Below are positions 22,178 through 34,723 of a stretch of 64,000 bases of DNA, piece by piece. Numbering within the stretch: the stretch's first letter is position 1; the number at the start of each line of letters is the position of its first letter. The stretch lies in assembly GCF_004337985.1 (NCBI RefSeq), contig NW_021940918.1, forward strand, positions 1,426,001 through 1,490,000. Reading direction: 5' to 3'. A program made the translations under genes and the position numbers. Under the pieces are notes generated by a model that did no database searches, was not told where the DNA came from, and saw only the letters and a list, made by a program, of their open reading frames with translations. Source of the DNA: Pyricularia pennisetigena (taxonomy: Eukaryota; Ascomycota; Sordariomycetes; Magnaporthales; Pyriculariaceae).

Positions 22178-24047
22178 TTTTTTATTTGGCAAATTATTCT
22201 ACATCAGGTTTTGCATGTCTGGCTGGCGTTCCCGCGTCACCGACCATGAGCGTTGTCTACTTTCCGTTTTTGCATTAGATAATACAATGGCATTTTCTTG
22301 GTGTGCCCGTCTGCATGGTATGGCGAGGAACGAATATATTTTCCTATTAAAGGGCGTGTTTGATATGGGAAGTCGGGATGGTGTCGATAGGTGCGATATA
22401 CAAGCAAAGGAATTGACGAAAACACGACAAATGCCTTGACCCGCGACGGATTGCAGAAGATATGAAACGGATCCGGAAATGTTAGAAAGGCAGATTCGCG
22501 GTTACGTGAGGTCTTGTCTCTGTCTGGAACAAGTAGGTATACCGGCAGACGCGGGTTCGCTCCGTAGCCTCCTTGCGTCCCTGTTTGCAATCTAAATCTA
22601 ATCCCTTCCGGGTTCGCGGGGCAAGGGGGGATATCCTCCCTCTTTCTTCTCTCCTTCGCGAGACACACATTTTTTGGCCACCAGGTTTGATATTCTTTGC
22701 TTTTGCATGGTGGGACCGGGTATCTCGGAAGTCTGTTAATAAGCTTATCGACCTGTACCTGAGTTACACGTGTTGAGTGAAGCCGTATGTTCTTAGCTGT
22801 CCTTCCTTTGGATTTTCTGGGCTGGTCATAGTTTGTTATGACGTGGCGCCTTGCTCATGCCACATGCAGATATGTGTGTGGGTGTGAATGCTCACCAGGC
22901 ATTTGCTTCAATTATCCGTAACTTTTGTGCGAGATACTGATCACTTCTGAGAAGGGGAATAAAAGCCAACGGATCAACCGGCTCGGGCATCTCGCCTTGC
23001 CTTGCCAAAATTCACCTGAAGAATTCCCTCACGTCTCCCGAGACAGACGAAAACTTGAGGAATATATGCACGGGAACGATGGAAGAAGTAAAAAGCTACA
23101 CCCGTCCATCCCCCCAGCGGCACGTAATCAACACTAATTTCTTCTGCGTTACGGATTCAAGACTTGTCTGGTACCCCGACAAGCCCGAGTTACAGACGGC
23201 AAGATGGGAGAGACTCGATAATCTTACCCCCTGTATTTGTTTCGCCCAAAAGCGACCCCACTGCTGCAGCCTCCCAGGAGCTCCTTCCCCTAGACTAGAA
23301 GAAGCAAGTCCCCAAACCGGCTGATATTTCCTTCTGTTTGCAGAAAAGGATGAAAGACTTTAACACATGTTTGTTGGGTCAGGTATCGCCAGCTTAACAA
23401 ATTATTGCACCTTTGGAAAGCTGGAAAGGCTTTGACCATATGTTGCACCGCTTGTAACTAACTAACTACCTACACAGATACCGAGGTTCATGATTTTTGG
23501 CATCCTTTGCTGTTCTTCCTCCGGAGATATCGCTCTCCGTATCCGTCAGTATGGCACAAGTAGATCTATTTTCCTGGACCTTTTCCTGTCTTATAATCCT
23601 ACCATTTCGGGCATCGACGGGGCCACTGACATGGTATCTTCTCTTGGCACTATCACCTTTATTCACTCTCAAGATGCTGTAAGCCGTTGAGTGAATTCCG
23701 GTACCCTCGAATATCCCCTTCCTGCCAATTCATATTTTGTTTGATCTCTTTAATCGGGGCACATCTCCCAGCGGGGTCCGATGATCTTTGTTTCTTATTC
23801 AGAGATGTGGTGTGACACCCTTTTGCTTCTAGAAGAGAACCAGGCGTACATAAAAAAAAAGACTCTTGCCCCCAGCTGTCTTGCCCTGATATGATCAACC
23901 GTCGAACTACTCACGTCTCACGTCGCAATAGGGGCTTATACATCACAAATTTGATTGCCGAGCTCGTGCATTCTGTCACATATTCTTCATCTTTTCTTGC
24001 AAGTCGCATTGGAATAAGCCGAACAGGGAAAAAGATAACCAGCTCGA
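22178..24047. other. intergenic region haspin to catalase
   Basis: About 1.9 kb of spacer holding the catalase promoter. I find no convincing gene, RNA or repeat; the frames seen are short and lack family resemblance. Confidence 0.55.
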
Positions 24048-26856
24048 ATGGCCCCCTCGTCTATACTTGGACTATGGGCAAGCCTGGTCTGGATTGCTCA
24101 GGCCGGCTGCCCCTATGCAGACCCAGCAGCGCTGCACCCTCGAGGGGAGCATAGGGAAGACTATCTGGCACAATTCTCGGTTGATGACCGAGACAAGTTC
24201 CTCACATCCGACGTCGGCGGCCCAATAGGCGATCAAAGAAGTCTAAAGGCTGGTGCTAGAGGCTCAACGCTTCTCGAGGACTTTGTCTTTCGCCAGAAAA
24301 TAACCCATTTTGATCATGAACGTGTAAGTCAAGTCGGCATTGGGTAAGGCTCAGGTCACGAGAGTACTGCCTCAAGTTTTCACTACTGAGAAATTCACCT
24401 ATACAACTTAGGTTCCAGAGCGGGCCGTTCATGCCAGAGGCGCAGGCGCTCACGGCACCTTCACAAGCTATGGCGACTTTAGCAACATCACCTCAGCATC
24501 GTTTCTGAACTCTGCTGGCAAGCAGACTCCAGTGTTTGTGCGGTTCTCTACCGTGGCTGGCTCGAGAGGCAGTGCGGATAGCGCCAGAGACGTGCACGGC
24601 TTTGCCACGAGATTGTATGATAATCGCGCAAAATGGCCGAAACCCTACACAGTTTTAGCCCTTAGGGGGTATCTGCTTACATGCTAACTCCCACAAATCG
24701 ACAGTTACACCGATGAGGGCAATTTTGGTAAGTCGTGCGAGCCCTGAGCAAACATGGTGAGGGAGTTGCTGACAGGTCCTGTGTGTGAACCCCCTGCGAA
24801 CAGATATTGTTGGAAACAATGTGCCAGTTTTCTTCATACAGGACGCCATTCAGTTTCCTGATTTGGTTCATGCCGTCAAGCCCAGCCCAGACAAGGAGAT
24901 ACCAACGGCAGCTACCGGTAAAGCGCCCCGCCTACAAGACTGATCCTCCTGATGCCGGTATCAATCAACCCGAGGCTATGATGATGGCTAAAGTTAGAAC
25001 CGCGCACATAGCTCACGATTCGGCTTGGGACTTTTTCAGTCAACAATCGTGAGTGGTGTTTCCTTGCAGTTCTCCGAAAAGGGTGTGAATTAATGCTGAA
25101 TGTTAAACAACAACAGGAGTTCGTTACATGCTCTTTTCTGGGCAATGTCAGGCTATGGAATTCCGCGGTCGTATCGTCACATGGATGGCTTCGGAGTCCA
25201 TACATTCCGCATGGTCACCGACGATGGCGAGTCGAGATTGGTCAAGTTTCACTTCAAGACCAAGCAGGGCAAAGCAAGTTTAATTTGGGAAGAGGCCCAA
25301 GTCCTGTCCGGAAAAAATCCTGACTTTCACCGACAAGATCTCTGGGATGCCATCGAGTCTGGTCACGGTCCCGAATGGGAGTTTGGGGTTCAGGTTGTCA
25401 ACGAGGAGGATGCCCTGAGATTTGGCTTCGATATGCTCGATCCGACCAAGGTTCTCCCAGAGGATCTTGTGCCGGTCCAACCTCTAGGGCTTCTCAAGCT
25501 TGATCGAAACCCCATCAACTATTTTGCAGAGACGGAGCAAATCATGGCAAGTTGTTCAGACCACTCGAGACCGCAGTGATTCGCGGACGTTTGCCATAAA
25601 TCGAAGGCTAACCTTACTGAAAGTTTCAACCTGGACACCTCGTCAGGGGTATTGACTTCACTGAGGATCCTCTTCTGCAGGGCCGCGTGTTTTCTTACCT
25701 TGACACTCAGCTTAACCGCCATAATGGACCCAACTTTGAGCGTGAGAAACCAACCCAACAACGTTACCACTCCAGCGCCAATGACATATACTTACCTGAC
25801 CTGGATTCGCAGAACTTCCCATCAACAGACCAAGGGTTAGTGTCCACAACAACAATCGGGATGGTGCCGGGCAGAATTTTATCCACAAGAACATTCATCC
25901 TTGTAGGTCCCATTGGGAGAAAACTCCCGCCCCTCAAGTGATTCATGTGTCAAGAGACAGCGGTCTAAATCAATTCCTGACATGCCTTCACAATCACAGA
26001 TACACCCAGTGCCCTGAATGAATTCCCGAGACAGGCAAGCAAAGACCAAGGTAGAGGTTTCATGACCGCACCTCGGCGCAGGACTCAGGATGCCGCGCTT
26101 GTCCGTGAGCTCTCTGAGACTTTTGATGATCACTGGACACAGCCGCGCCTGTTTTGGAACAGCATCACACCTGCTGAGCAGCAGATCTTGGTTAACGCGA
26201 TACGCTTTGAGACTAGCAACATCTTGAACACGCACGTCCGACAGAATGTGCTCCAGCAGCTCAACCGCATCAGCAACGAACTGGCAGGGCGCGTAGCTCA
26301 AGCCCTCGGCATGGAGGCGCCCCCTCCCGAGCCAGCTTTCTACCACGTAAATACCACTGTGGGCTTGTCGATTTTCGGCAACAAGCTGCCCACAATCAAA
26401 ACGCTGAGGATCGGCGTCCTTGCCAGCACTGGAAACCCTGCTTCACTCTCACAGGCAGCGGACCTCAAGACCCGATTCCTGGAGGACGGTGTCGTGGTCT
26501 CGGTGCTCGGCGAATCCCAAGCTGAGGGCATCGACGCCACGTACTCGCAATCGGATGCTACTGTATTTGACGGCATCATCATTGCGGCCGGTGCCGAGGC
26601 TCTTGTCGCCAAAGACGCACCGGCGTCGGCGCTCTTCCCCATCGGCAGGCCGCAACAACTCGTCGTTGACAGCTTCAGGTGGGGCAAGCCGATTGGCCTG
26701 GCCGCCGCTTCAGATGACTCGGCGAACATTCTAAGCAGCCTAGGAGCGACTGGCCCTGGAGTCTTCAGTGGCGATGACCTTAGTGTGCTGGTCGATAACT
26801 TTAAGGAAGGGCTATTGACATATAAGTTTGTTGAGAGGTTCCCGATGGACTCGTGA
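24048..26856 (+). CDS. catB: secreted large-subunit catalase (CatB type)
   Basis: Heme catalase, 2 H2O2 to 2 H2O plus O2; the signal peptide ([20 protein letters not shown]) predicts secretion. Nine exons: 24048-24323, 24412-24614, 24705-24727, 24804-24917, 25012-25048, 25117-25546, 25624-25741, 25813-25902 and 26000-26856, giving 715 residues, the usual size of clade-2 catalases. Catalytic His99 sits in [15 protein letters not shown], the distal Asn in [15 protein letters not shown] (about 173), and the heme-ligand Tyr386 in [13 protein letters not shown]. From about residue 560 comes the flavodoxin/GATase-like C-terminal domain ([27 protein letters not shown]). The intron 25547-25623 has a GC donor (ATG/GCAAGT) and is needed to give QIM/FQPGH. 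Exon 3 is only 23 nt. All joins keep frame, so the gene looks intact. In plant-pathogenic relatives such enzymes help tolerate host oxidants. Confidence 0.93.
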
Positions 26857-27801
26857 TCGAAGAGGTCTCTGGGATTGTGCTGGGGACTCTGACCAGCATT
26901 ACCAAAACCAAAAGTGTTGATGTACTATATATTATGTACCTTCCTTCTTTGTTTGCCATTTACTTCCCTCTTTTCGGCTGGTCCCTGGAACATTTTGTAT
27001 CTTGCTTCTACTTTCTTCCTCATATATCCCCTTGCGCATCTGGTGTTGATTATTTGGAGTATTGGTTTATGAATCCTTGTTTTGATTCTGTAGAACCATG
27101 AAATATGCACGACATACCTGCATTGCAGCAACACCGTCCCGTCCGCATATTTACGGCTTATACACTCCTATATTCAACTTGTTATTACCATGGCCGCATA
27201 ACCGGCCGCGGGAGAATGGGAGGTGTGTGACTAGACAGGTTCTGGTTAGGATTTGTTCAGACTCGAATAGGACCGTAGTGCTTGAGACGGTAGCAAATTG
27301 ATTTCAGTTATGCTTATGGCGCTCAGCTGATGCAATACATGCTGTGATTTGAGATGAGTATGCAGAAATAGGTTGGCTGCCGTGTTTGCTTGGAGTTGAG
27401 ATGAAATAATTGAATTCTCAAAGATTTAAATAGAGCAAAAAAAAAAAAAAAAAAAAAAAAAAGTCGACGAGGGTTTCAACGCAAGTGCGACTGGAATACG
27501 TCACATCTTGTGGAAAGCACGTTTTGGACGGTGGGCCAATCGTTGCCGTTCCGTTTCGAATAGATACTTGAAAATCCCCAGCTGCAATTCGACTCATTAA
27601 CAACGTGCATTGCGATCAGCCTGTCACCGTCCGACTGCAAGCAAAAGGAAGAGGAACAGAAACGAATAGTATTAAATAAAATAAGATAAAAGTGTGAGAA
27701 AACAACGAAACTCAACCCAAAGGTCTTACTTCGTTCGCATACCTGCACCCAGGAAAAAAAAAAGAAGAAAAAAGCAACAGCAAAAGCAAAAAAAAAAAAA
27801 A
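26857..27801. other. intergenic region catalase to ARD, with A tracts
   Basis: Spacer with a homopolymer A tract at about 27438-27462 and an A-rich leader that runs right up to the next start codon. No gene is seen. Confidence 0.55.
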
Positions 27802-28547
27802 ATGAAGGCTTATTTCTACGACGACCTTCCAGTGGGTCCCCCTCTCATCTCAGTCGCCACCCCTCTTGCTCTTTCTCTCACATCACAAAACTAACCATCA
27901 CCGACATCTCCTTCCCCAGGGCGACCAACGCGAACCGCACGACTCGGGCAAGGCTGTGGACACGGACGACCTCGCCAGACTGGGCGTGCTCTACTTCCAC
28001 ATGCCCGACGTGTCGGCGGTGGACTCGCTGGCGTCGTCGCGGGGCTACCGCAACCGCGACGAGATCACCGTGTCGCCCGAGAAGATGGGCGACGCCTACG
28101 AGGACAAGGTTAAGTCTTTCTTCTCGGAGCACCTGCACGAGGACGAGGAGATTAGGTACATCCGCGACGGCCACGGTTACTTTGACGTCCGCGACCGCGC
28201 CGACCGCTGGGTCAGGATCCATCTGGACAAGGGGGACCTCATCATCCTGCCTGCGGGCATCTATCACCGCTTTACGACGGATGATAGCAACGTAAGTTTT
28301 TTTTTTTTTTTTTTTTTTTTTTTTCTCCTTTTTTTGAGGGGCCTCTTATTCTCGTTAGTTATCAACCAAGCTAACGCAAACATTCACATGTCTCCTCTGC
28401 CCCTTTTGCTGCCAGTACATCCATGCCATGAGACTGTTCAAGGACGAGCCCAAGTGGACACCCCTGAACCGTGCACCGGAGCTGGAAGACAACGAGCACA
28501 GGAAGAAGTATGTCGACGAGTTCCTCGAGGGCTGCTCGCGGTCATGA
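27802..28547 (+). CDS. adi1: acireductone dioxygenase (methionine salvage)
   Basis: Cupin-fold metalloenzyme that oxidises acireductone to the 2-keto acid precursor of methionine plus formate (Fe form), in cytosol and nucleus. Exons 27802-27831, 27920-28291 and 28416-28547 give 177 residues, the normal length. The first exon has only 10 codons ([10 protein letters not shown]), joined in frame to [10 protein letters not shown]. The metal-binding motif is HLHEDEE within [18 protein letters not shown] (two His and one Glu), with the fourth ligand His in [10 protein letters not shown]. The C-terminal exon has [19 protein letters not shown], typical of the eukaryotic family. Intron 2 begins with a donor that runs straight into about 30 T residues, an unusual layout. 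The start codon follows an A-only stretch, a good fungal initiation context. Confidence 0.93.
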
Positions 28548-29414
28548 ATGGCATCCTGTTTGCTCACTATAGCCAAGGCAACTATCTGAAAGTATACAGC
28601 GAGAATGATACAAGTTTGTTTTCTGTGTCCAATGAACCATCTATTCATCAGCCAGTCCAAGCATAGCATTGTGGCTATGGCGACCATCGCTGTCTTTGAA
28701 CTTTCCATCAGCCGTGGTGCACCCAGTCTCGTATCTCTCGGTACTCAAGCCCGCAGTCGTTTTTTTTTTTTTTTTCTCTCTCTCTTTCTCTCCCCTAATG
28801 TAAATGTAGAAATATTGTGCAGGGGAGGCGGGTGAAAAAAGAGGAAAGTTTGATGGATAGAGTCGAGTTTGGCCTCTAGGGACCTGGTTATAACTATTGA
28901 AGTTATCGATGCAGTATAACTTGATTACACCACGGCTCGATACAGGCTTATATAACCCTTGTTAGTGGGTACGTTTTCTTGGCTGATAGCTGTTAGCGGC
29001 GCACCCTCAGACATCCAAACAGATATAACTACGGGCCATCGCTAGTTTAAAAAATCTTACAAATTCGAATGGCTTCGCTTGCTGAAAGTTTCCTCTAGAC
29101 TAGTTCTAGACGGCCTGAACCATTATCCATAATATGTATTAGAGAACAGATATGTGCATGATGCAGCCGCGACTCTGATGCAGTAAAAAATGAAAGCCTT
29201 TTTTTAGTTTTAGAACCAAGGCAAAACGTTGTGTGGCAGAAACCATAATTCGAAATTCTGCGAAAAGGCGTCTAGTAATATTCATATTGACGCAACCCAT
29301 AACGCGCAGCCTCTTGAGGAAGAAAACAAACAAACCAACCATGTGTATAAAAAGACTCCCGATATAATACGAACAAGGTACAGGACAAAAAAAAAAAAAA
29401 CCAAAAAGCAGCCG
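28548..29414. other. convergent intergenic region ARD / derlin
   Basis: Shared 3' region with T and A homopolymers (near 28760 and 29387). No gene is seen. Confidence 0.55.
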
Positions 29415-30268
29415 TTATAATCCCGGCAGAGGCTGCTCTTGCCGCGCCCCATCGCCAGCACCAGCGGCTATGAACTCACGAGGCGGCACCTCGTCGGCCG
29501 TGTCGTCCCTGGCGGCGGCGGGACCCTCAAACATCCTCCTCCAAAACATGGGCGGATCAAGCGGCCTGGAGCCACCGTGCAGGGGCGGGTAGACGTCGGC
29601 GAAAAAGTACCATATGTGGCCGATGACGACGCCCATGATCTCGTCCTTGGGCACGGTGCCGTGCAGGACCAGGCTGAAGCCCATCAGAACCCAGGGCAGG
29701 TACGGGGCGGTGAAGACGAGGAGGCCCAGGAAGCTGAGACGGACGTCCGGGTTGCGGCGCGACCAGATGTAGACGAGGGTCGACGAGAGTGGGTGGCCGA
29801 GGAACGGCATTGAGACGAGGGGCGAGATGACGAGGAGCGACGTCATGGCGTAGAGCAGCAGCCACGAGAAGTGGGCGGAGCGGCCCGACGACTCCTCGAG
29901 GAGGCGGCAGTACCGCTGCATAAAGTAGATGTGGAACATGAGGTCGAGGGAGAAGGGGCCGAAGTAGAAGAATGTCGTGAGGAGGCGCCAATACTGTTTG
30001 TGAGAGAGTTTCCCCCTGGTTAGCCGGATGCATCTCTCGTCCGTGGGCTTGGAATTTGGGGGACGGGGCGGGGGGGTTTATGGCATACTTGGTGGTTTGC
30101 AAATACTGCGCGGAAGCTGTAGAAGAGCTGAAACGCGTTTACCCATTTGAACTGCACCAATGCGCTGGTGAGGACCGTTGCAGTCGTCCACCATCGCGTG
30201 CAAACTGGCATGTCCCAGAACCACTCTTCCAATGGAAAGCGGCCATTGTCTCCAATCATCTGATCCAT
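29415..30268 (-). CDS. der1: derlin, ER-associated degradation rhomboid pseudoprotease
   Basis: Membrane component of the ER dislocation machinery that passes misfolded lumenal proteins to the Hrd1 ligase and Cdc48. Minus-strand exons 30268-30089 and 29993-29415 with one 95-nt intron give 252 residues. The join restores VFANHQ/YWRLLTTFFYFGPFSLD, containing the conserved derlin WR motif in its TM1-2 loop. The rhomboid-like GxxxG-type region and the family signature GHIWYFFADVYP near residue 195 are present. Six hydrophobic segments can be followed. The last about 35 residues are hydrophilic and Ala/Glu-rich. No rhomboid catalytic Ser/His dyad is evident, as expected for derlins. Whether it is the Der1 or Dfm1 paralogue cannot be settled; the tail lacks the obvious SHP box (FxGxG-like) expected of Dfm1, so Der1-like is more likely. 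Confidence 0.9.
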
Positions 30269-31626
30269 GTTGGGCGGGCGATCGATAGAAAAAGAGGAAA
30301 GGGACAGAACCTGAAGAGGGTTGATTGATCAAAGCTGTATAAGTAGATACCGCAATGTGCCTCTTTATATGTGCTACTTGGAGGTGACAGTTCAATGTCT
30401 CGTGCAGTCGTCGTCGTCGGTTGGGAACGCCAAATCTACCGACCAGGCAGGTGCTGAGGGAGAAGATACACAGTGCCTTTGCTTGAATTTCACAACAAAA
30501 AAACACAAAAGAGGAGAAAGCAAACAAAAGACAACGCAGCGAAAAAAGAAAGAAAGAAAAAAACAGTTTCAACCACCTTGAATCGCAGGAACAGGGTGAA
30601 TTACATTACAAATGGTTATGGTCGCCGTCCGGGTGCAATAAATTGATTATATGTGGCCTTTTGGCGACGTCAAGGTATCGCCCACTTCCAGCTGTGACGG
30701 AGTTGAGCGGACCCCGCGTGAATATGTAAGCCGTGCGTCACAGCGTTCGCACTTACCAACATACTGTATTGCACCTATGGTAAGCTGGGCAAACTTGGGA
30801 AACCCGCAAACGTGAGGATCCACCTTTCCCGGCATCACTCATAGATATACCAAACGTTTCGTTGTCTTTTCGCTCGTTTTACTCCTTCGTACCCGACAAG
30901 CTCGTTGAGTAAATATGAACCAGATAAGGGGCATTTCTGTCGCTAATTCGTAATTGGGTAACGGCTACCTTCGGGAGCGTCGTGTTTATGGGAATAAGCG
31001 GTCCAGGGCAATTGGATCTATCGACAAAATTGGGTGAGCGGTAAAGCCTTCGTGTATTAACGCGTAGGCGGGGGGAGGGGATTTTCTTTTCTAAACCAAT
31101 TGAAGACTTTCTCGTACAAGGATCTAACAGATCGTGACTTTGGACTTTACATATATAGTCCTGCCTTCATCCATGCCGTAAAATCCACGGCTGGTGGGGC
31201 TGTCAATTAAGAGAAACGCGCTAGGTCGCGGTCGAGTCGCGTTGCCAGCCCCCTGATTTTCGCATGCGGCGCGTGTGCTCATATTGAAGATATCGATTAC
31301 AATTACCCCTAGCACCTTGCACCTGCAGTATTCTTTTCTTTGTACCGTTCTCTCAACTATCTACCTACCTCCCCTCCAAGCCAACCTTGGTTAATATAAC
31401 AATTGTCAAACCAACAAACCCAACATCCACCTCGATTTACCCGGCTGGCTTCCAAGAAGGGCGCATTCTATCCGACCCTGCTAAACAAAACTTGCCATCA
31501 AAGAGCTCCCACCACCTTGAATCGCCTCGAACAACACGACAAGCAACCTACCATCGAGCTAGCTCTCACCGAGCTTTAGGCCGAGCGCCAACCCAACCCA
31601 AAAACTACATATACCGGGGAAAAAAA
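30269..31626. other. divergent region derlin / CENP-A
   Basis: About 1.36 kb of promoter sequence. The 240 bases before the CENP-A ATG are an open frame without an in-frame ATG. No other gene is seen. Confidence 0.55.
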
Positions 31627-32111
31627 ATGCCACCACGAAAAGTACAGAAGGCAGTGACCAAGAAAACCGTCCCCGGCGCATCAAGAGACAGCGGGGTAAT
31701 GCGTATGTTCGATCTCTCTTCTCGCCCCTGGTTATGTGTCCAATTCAGACCAAACTAACGAAAATATGAACAAAACAAGCCGGCGACCCTATCCCACAAA
31801 AAAAGCCAAGACGCTACCGCCCGGGGACCCTCGCGCTGCGCGAGATCAGGCGCTACCAAAAGAGCACCGACCTGCTCATGCGCAAGCTACCCTTTGCCCG
31901 CCTGGTACGTGAGGTCGCCCTCAACGTCCGCCCCGTCGACGAGGGCTTCAGGTGGCAGTCGCACGCCATCTTGGCCCTGCAGGAGGCCGCCGAGGCCTTT
32001 CTGGTCAAGCTGTTTGAGGACACGAACCTGTGCGCCATCCACGCCAAGCGCGTCACCATCATGCAAAAGGATATACAGCTTGCCAGGCGGATACGCGCTG
32101 ATGGTTTGTGA
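31627..32111 (+). CDS. cenH3: centromeric histone H3 variant CENP-A (Cse4/CenH3)
   Basis: Replaces H3 in centromeric nucleosomes and specifies kinetochore assembly. Two exons, 31627-31702 and 31780-32111, give 135 residues. The tail ([13 protein letters not shown]...) diverges from canonical H3, then [20 protein letters not shown] leads into the histone fold. It differs from H3 where CENP-A should: loop 1 is lengthened and changed ([18 protein letters not shown] instead of the shorter H3 sequence), while [21 protein letters not shown] is nearly H3. These residues form the CATD recognised by the chaperone Scm3/HJURP. The C-terminus RRIRADGL is longer than H3. The donor at 31703 is chosen because it keeps frame; GTAATG a few bases upstream does not. 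The neighbouring haspin gene acts at the same chromosomal site, but linkage is probably chance. Confidence 0.93.
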
Positions 32112-32792
32112 GAACGGCTGTTTATTTTTCTTTTTCTTCAATCATTTTTTCTTCTTGTTTTTAAAACACATTGAGATACCCAGATTCGTCGGCGACCTTG
32201 CTCTCTCGGTGGTGTGGGCTGCCTTGTTAACGGCTTGGTTCCAAAAGGAAGCTCCATTGTTTGCAGCTGCTTTACTCGATGATACAAGGTTGGATGAGCG
32301 ATTCTAATGGTGGCGCAGGGCGTTGTGTGGAGTTGTTTTTTGAGGGTCAATGTTTAGCTGGTGCATACGCCCCGTTGACTGGCGTAATTGAATGGGGGGG
32401 GGGGGTTGGCTTTTATCCTTGTTATTTCTCATCTTATCCATTGTATAAACCCTTACGGATTTTATTATTATTTTCGGCGTTGCATGGCGATGAGCTAGAG
32501 ATAGTTATGGTATAAAACACATATATAAGTACTCATTATGAAACTTCCTCTTGCGACGGACGACTACGCTTGCAAACTCTTTTTTTAAATTCAAGAATTC
32601 GAGTTTGACCCTTCGTGTACGTTATCCGTACTATATGTCAACTATCTAACGTATAAATATTTATATACATCCGAAAATGCTGCCAAACATTTGCAATGCC
32701 ACGTGCGCATTTCTCTGATGGGTACCATGTCCACAGATTGAAGCATTTGCATGTCGCCGTCGGGATAAAAGCTAGCTATTCCCGACTGAACT
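32112..32792. other. convergent intergenic region CENP-A / ALAS
   Basis: Shared 3' region, AT-rich, with a short G tract near 32395-32405. No gene is seen. Confidence 0.55.
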
Positions 32793-34723
32793 TTAGGCAG
32801 CAGCCGCCATGCTGCTGCGACCCAGCGCCGCGCCCTCGCGCTCGATAAGCGACTCGGTAAAGCAGCCGGTCGGCACAGTGCCCGAGGCCATGATCTCCTT
32901 GGCGGCCTGCTCGATCCCTAGTTGGGCGTCAGTCCACAACGGCCGCGCCTGCGCCTCGGAACCCTCCTCGCCAACACCGATGAAGCCGCCCTCGGCAGCC
33001 CACTCCGAAGTGCGCTTGATGCCGAGCTTGGTCCAGATGGCATCGAGGGCAACGACGAGGTCGTCGCGGAACTCCTTGACGTGGCCTGGCGTGGGGGTTA
33101 CGCGCAGCCTCTCCTGACCAACGGGCACGGTCGGGTAGTTGATGGACTGCACGTAGATCTGGTAGTCCGAGAGCAGCATGTCCGAGGCGCGCTTTGCAAG
33201 CTCGGCATTGCCGACGAGGATCGGGATGATGTGAGACGGGTTGGGGATGACGGGGATATCTCGGTGTTGAAGAGCCTCCTTGACGGCGCGCGTGTGAAGC
33301 TGCTGCAGCCTGCGGTCGCCATCGTGCTCCATCTGGTATTCGATAGCGGCACGAGCACCAGCCATGGTCGCAGGCGGGAGAGAGGTGGTGAAGATGAAGC
33401 CTGGCGCGAGCGAGCGGATCATGTCGATGAGCTTGGCTGAACCGGCAATGTACCCGCCAACGCAGCCGTAAGCTTTGCCGAGCGTTCCGGTGATGATGTC
33501 GATGCGGTCCATGATGGTGCCGCGGGGCCGGCCCGCCTTGTGCGCCTCAAAGTCGAGGTGCTCGGCTACGCCGGCTCCGTGTGGGCCGTACATACCAACG
33601 GCGTGAACTTCGTCGAGGAAAGTGATGGCACCGTATTTGTCGGCCAAATCACAAATCTCCTCAATAGGGCCAATGGAGCCGCACATGCTATAGACTGACT
33701 CAAAGGCGATGATCTTGGGAACATGTAGCGGGAGGGACGCCAGCTTAGCCTCGAGGTCCGCCACATCGTTGTGTTTGAAGACGATTTTCTTGGTGCCGGA
33801 ATGCCGGATGCCCTGGATCATGGAGGCATGGTTGAGGCTGTCGGACAAGATGACACAATCCGGCATTTTGCTGCCCAGAGTGGCGAGTGTGGCATCGTTG
33901 GCAACGTAGCAAGAGCTGAAAACCAACGCAGCATCCTTGGCGTGCAACTTGGCGATGGTACCCTCGAGCTCGACAGCATGGCGGTTGTGGCCTGAGATGT
34001 TGCGAGTACCACCAGCGCCAGCACCATACTCATCGAGCGTCTCGTGCATCTTGGACAAGACCTTAGGGTTGCGGCCCATGCCCAGGTAGTCGTTGGCGCA
34101 CCAAACAGTCACCTTGTCCTCCTTGTCGGACATGTGGGCGCGCGGGAACTCCTTGGCCAGGCGGTTGATGTTGTTGAAGTAGCGGTACGATTTGTCTTTG
34201 TGTTTCTTCTGCAGCTCGGATTCGTAGAACTGTTCATAGGAAAACTTCTTGCCCGAATGGCCGGCAACCGGGGAGGCGCTCGCGGCGGCGGGGTTCGACG
34301 AGGCGACGGATCGGCCCGAAGCAACCTTGGGCGGGAAGGGCACTATTCTCACACGGAAGCAAAGTCAGCACTGTCACAATTGCAGTGAGATTGGAGGTTA
34401 AACCAATTGGTTAGCTACTCACCGTTCTCAAGAGGAGCAACGACAGGCCCGTCAACGGCCCTGGCATCCTGGGTCCGCGAGGTGTGTATCTTGGCCAGGC
34501 CGACTGGCAGCTTCACACCCGCCTTGGCCGACTGGACAGCCATTGCCTTGCCCATGACAGGACACCGGTGAGCCAGCAGCTGCAGCTTGGAGATGGTGCC
34601 ACCGCATGGCGATACACGCGGCCGGGCCGGTGCAGATGCCGTTGAGAGTTGCCGCAAAGTGGCCGGCGACGCCTTCTTGAGGAAGGGGCACAAGGCCTTG
34701 GACTGGCGAAGTACGGCGTCCAT
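32793..34723 (-). CDS. hemA: 5-aminolevulinate synthase, mitochondrial
   Basis: PLP enzyme that condenses glycine and succinyl-CoA to 5-aminolevulinate, the first step of heme synthesis in the mitochondrial matrix. Minus-strand exons 34723-34423 and 34342-32793 with an 80-nt intron give 616 residues. The N-terminus is a basic, Ser/Ala-rich presequence with two Cys-Pro heme-regulatory motifs (ALCPFLKK at Cys12, HRCPVMGK at Cys54), expected to let heme limit import. The core starts at [26 protein letters not shown] and [12 protein letters not shown] bind substrate, [12 protein letters not shown] holds the cofactor Asp and His, and the PLP Lys is at about 390 in [13 protein letters not shown]. 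About 370 bases upstream of the ATG a CCAAT box (35090-35094) is present, the class of site used by the HAP/CBC complex in heme and iron control; function there is inferred. Confidence 0.95.
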
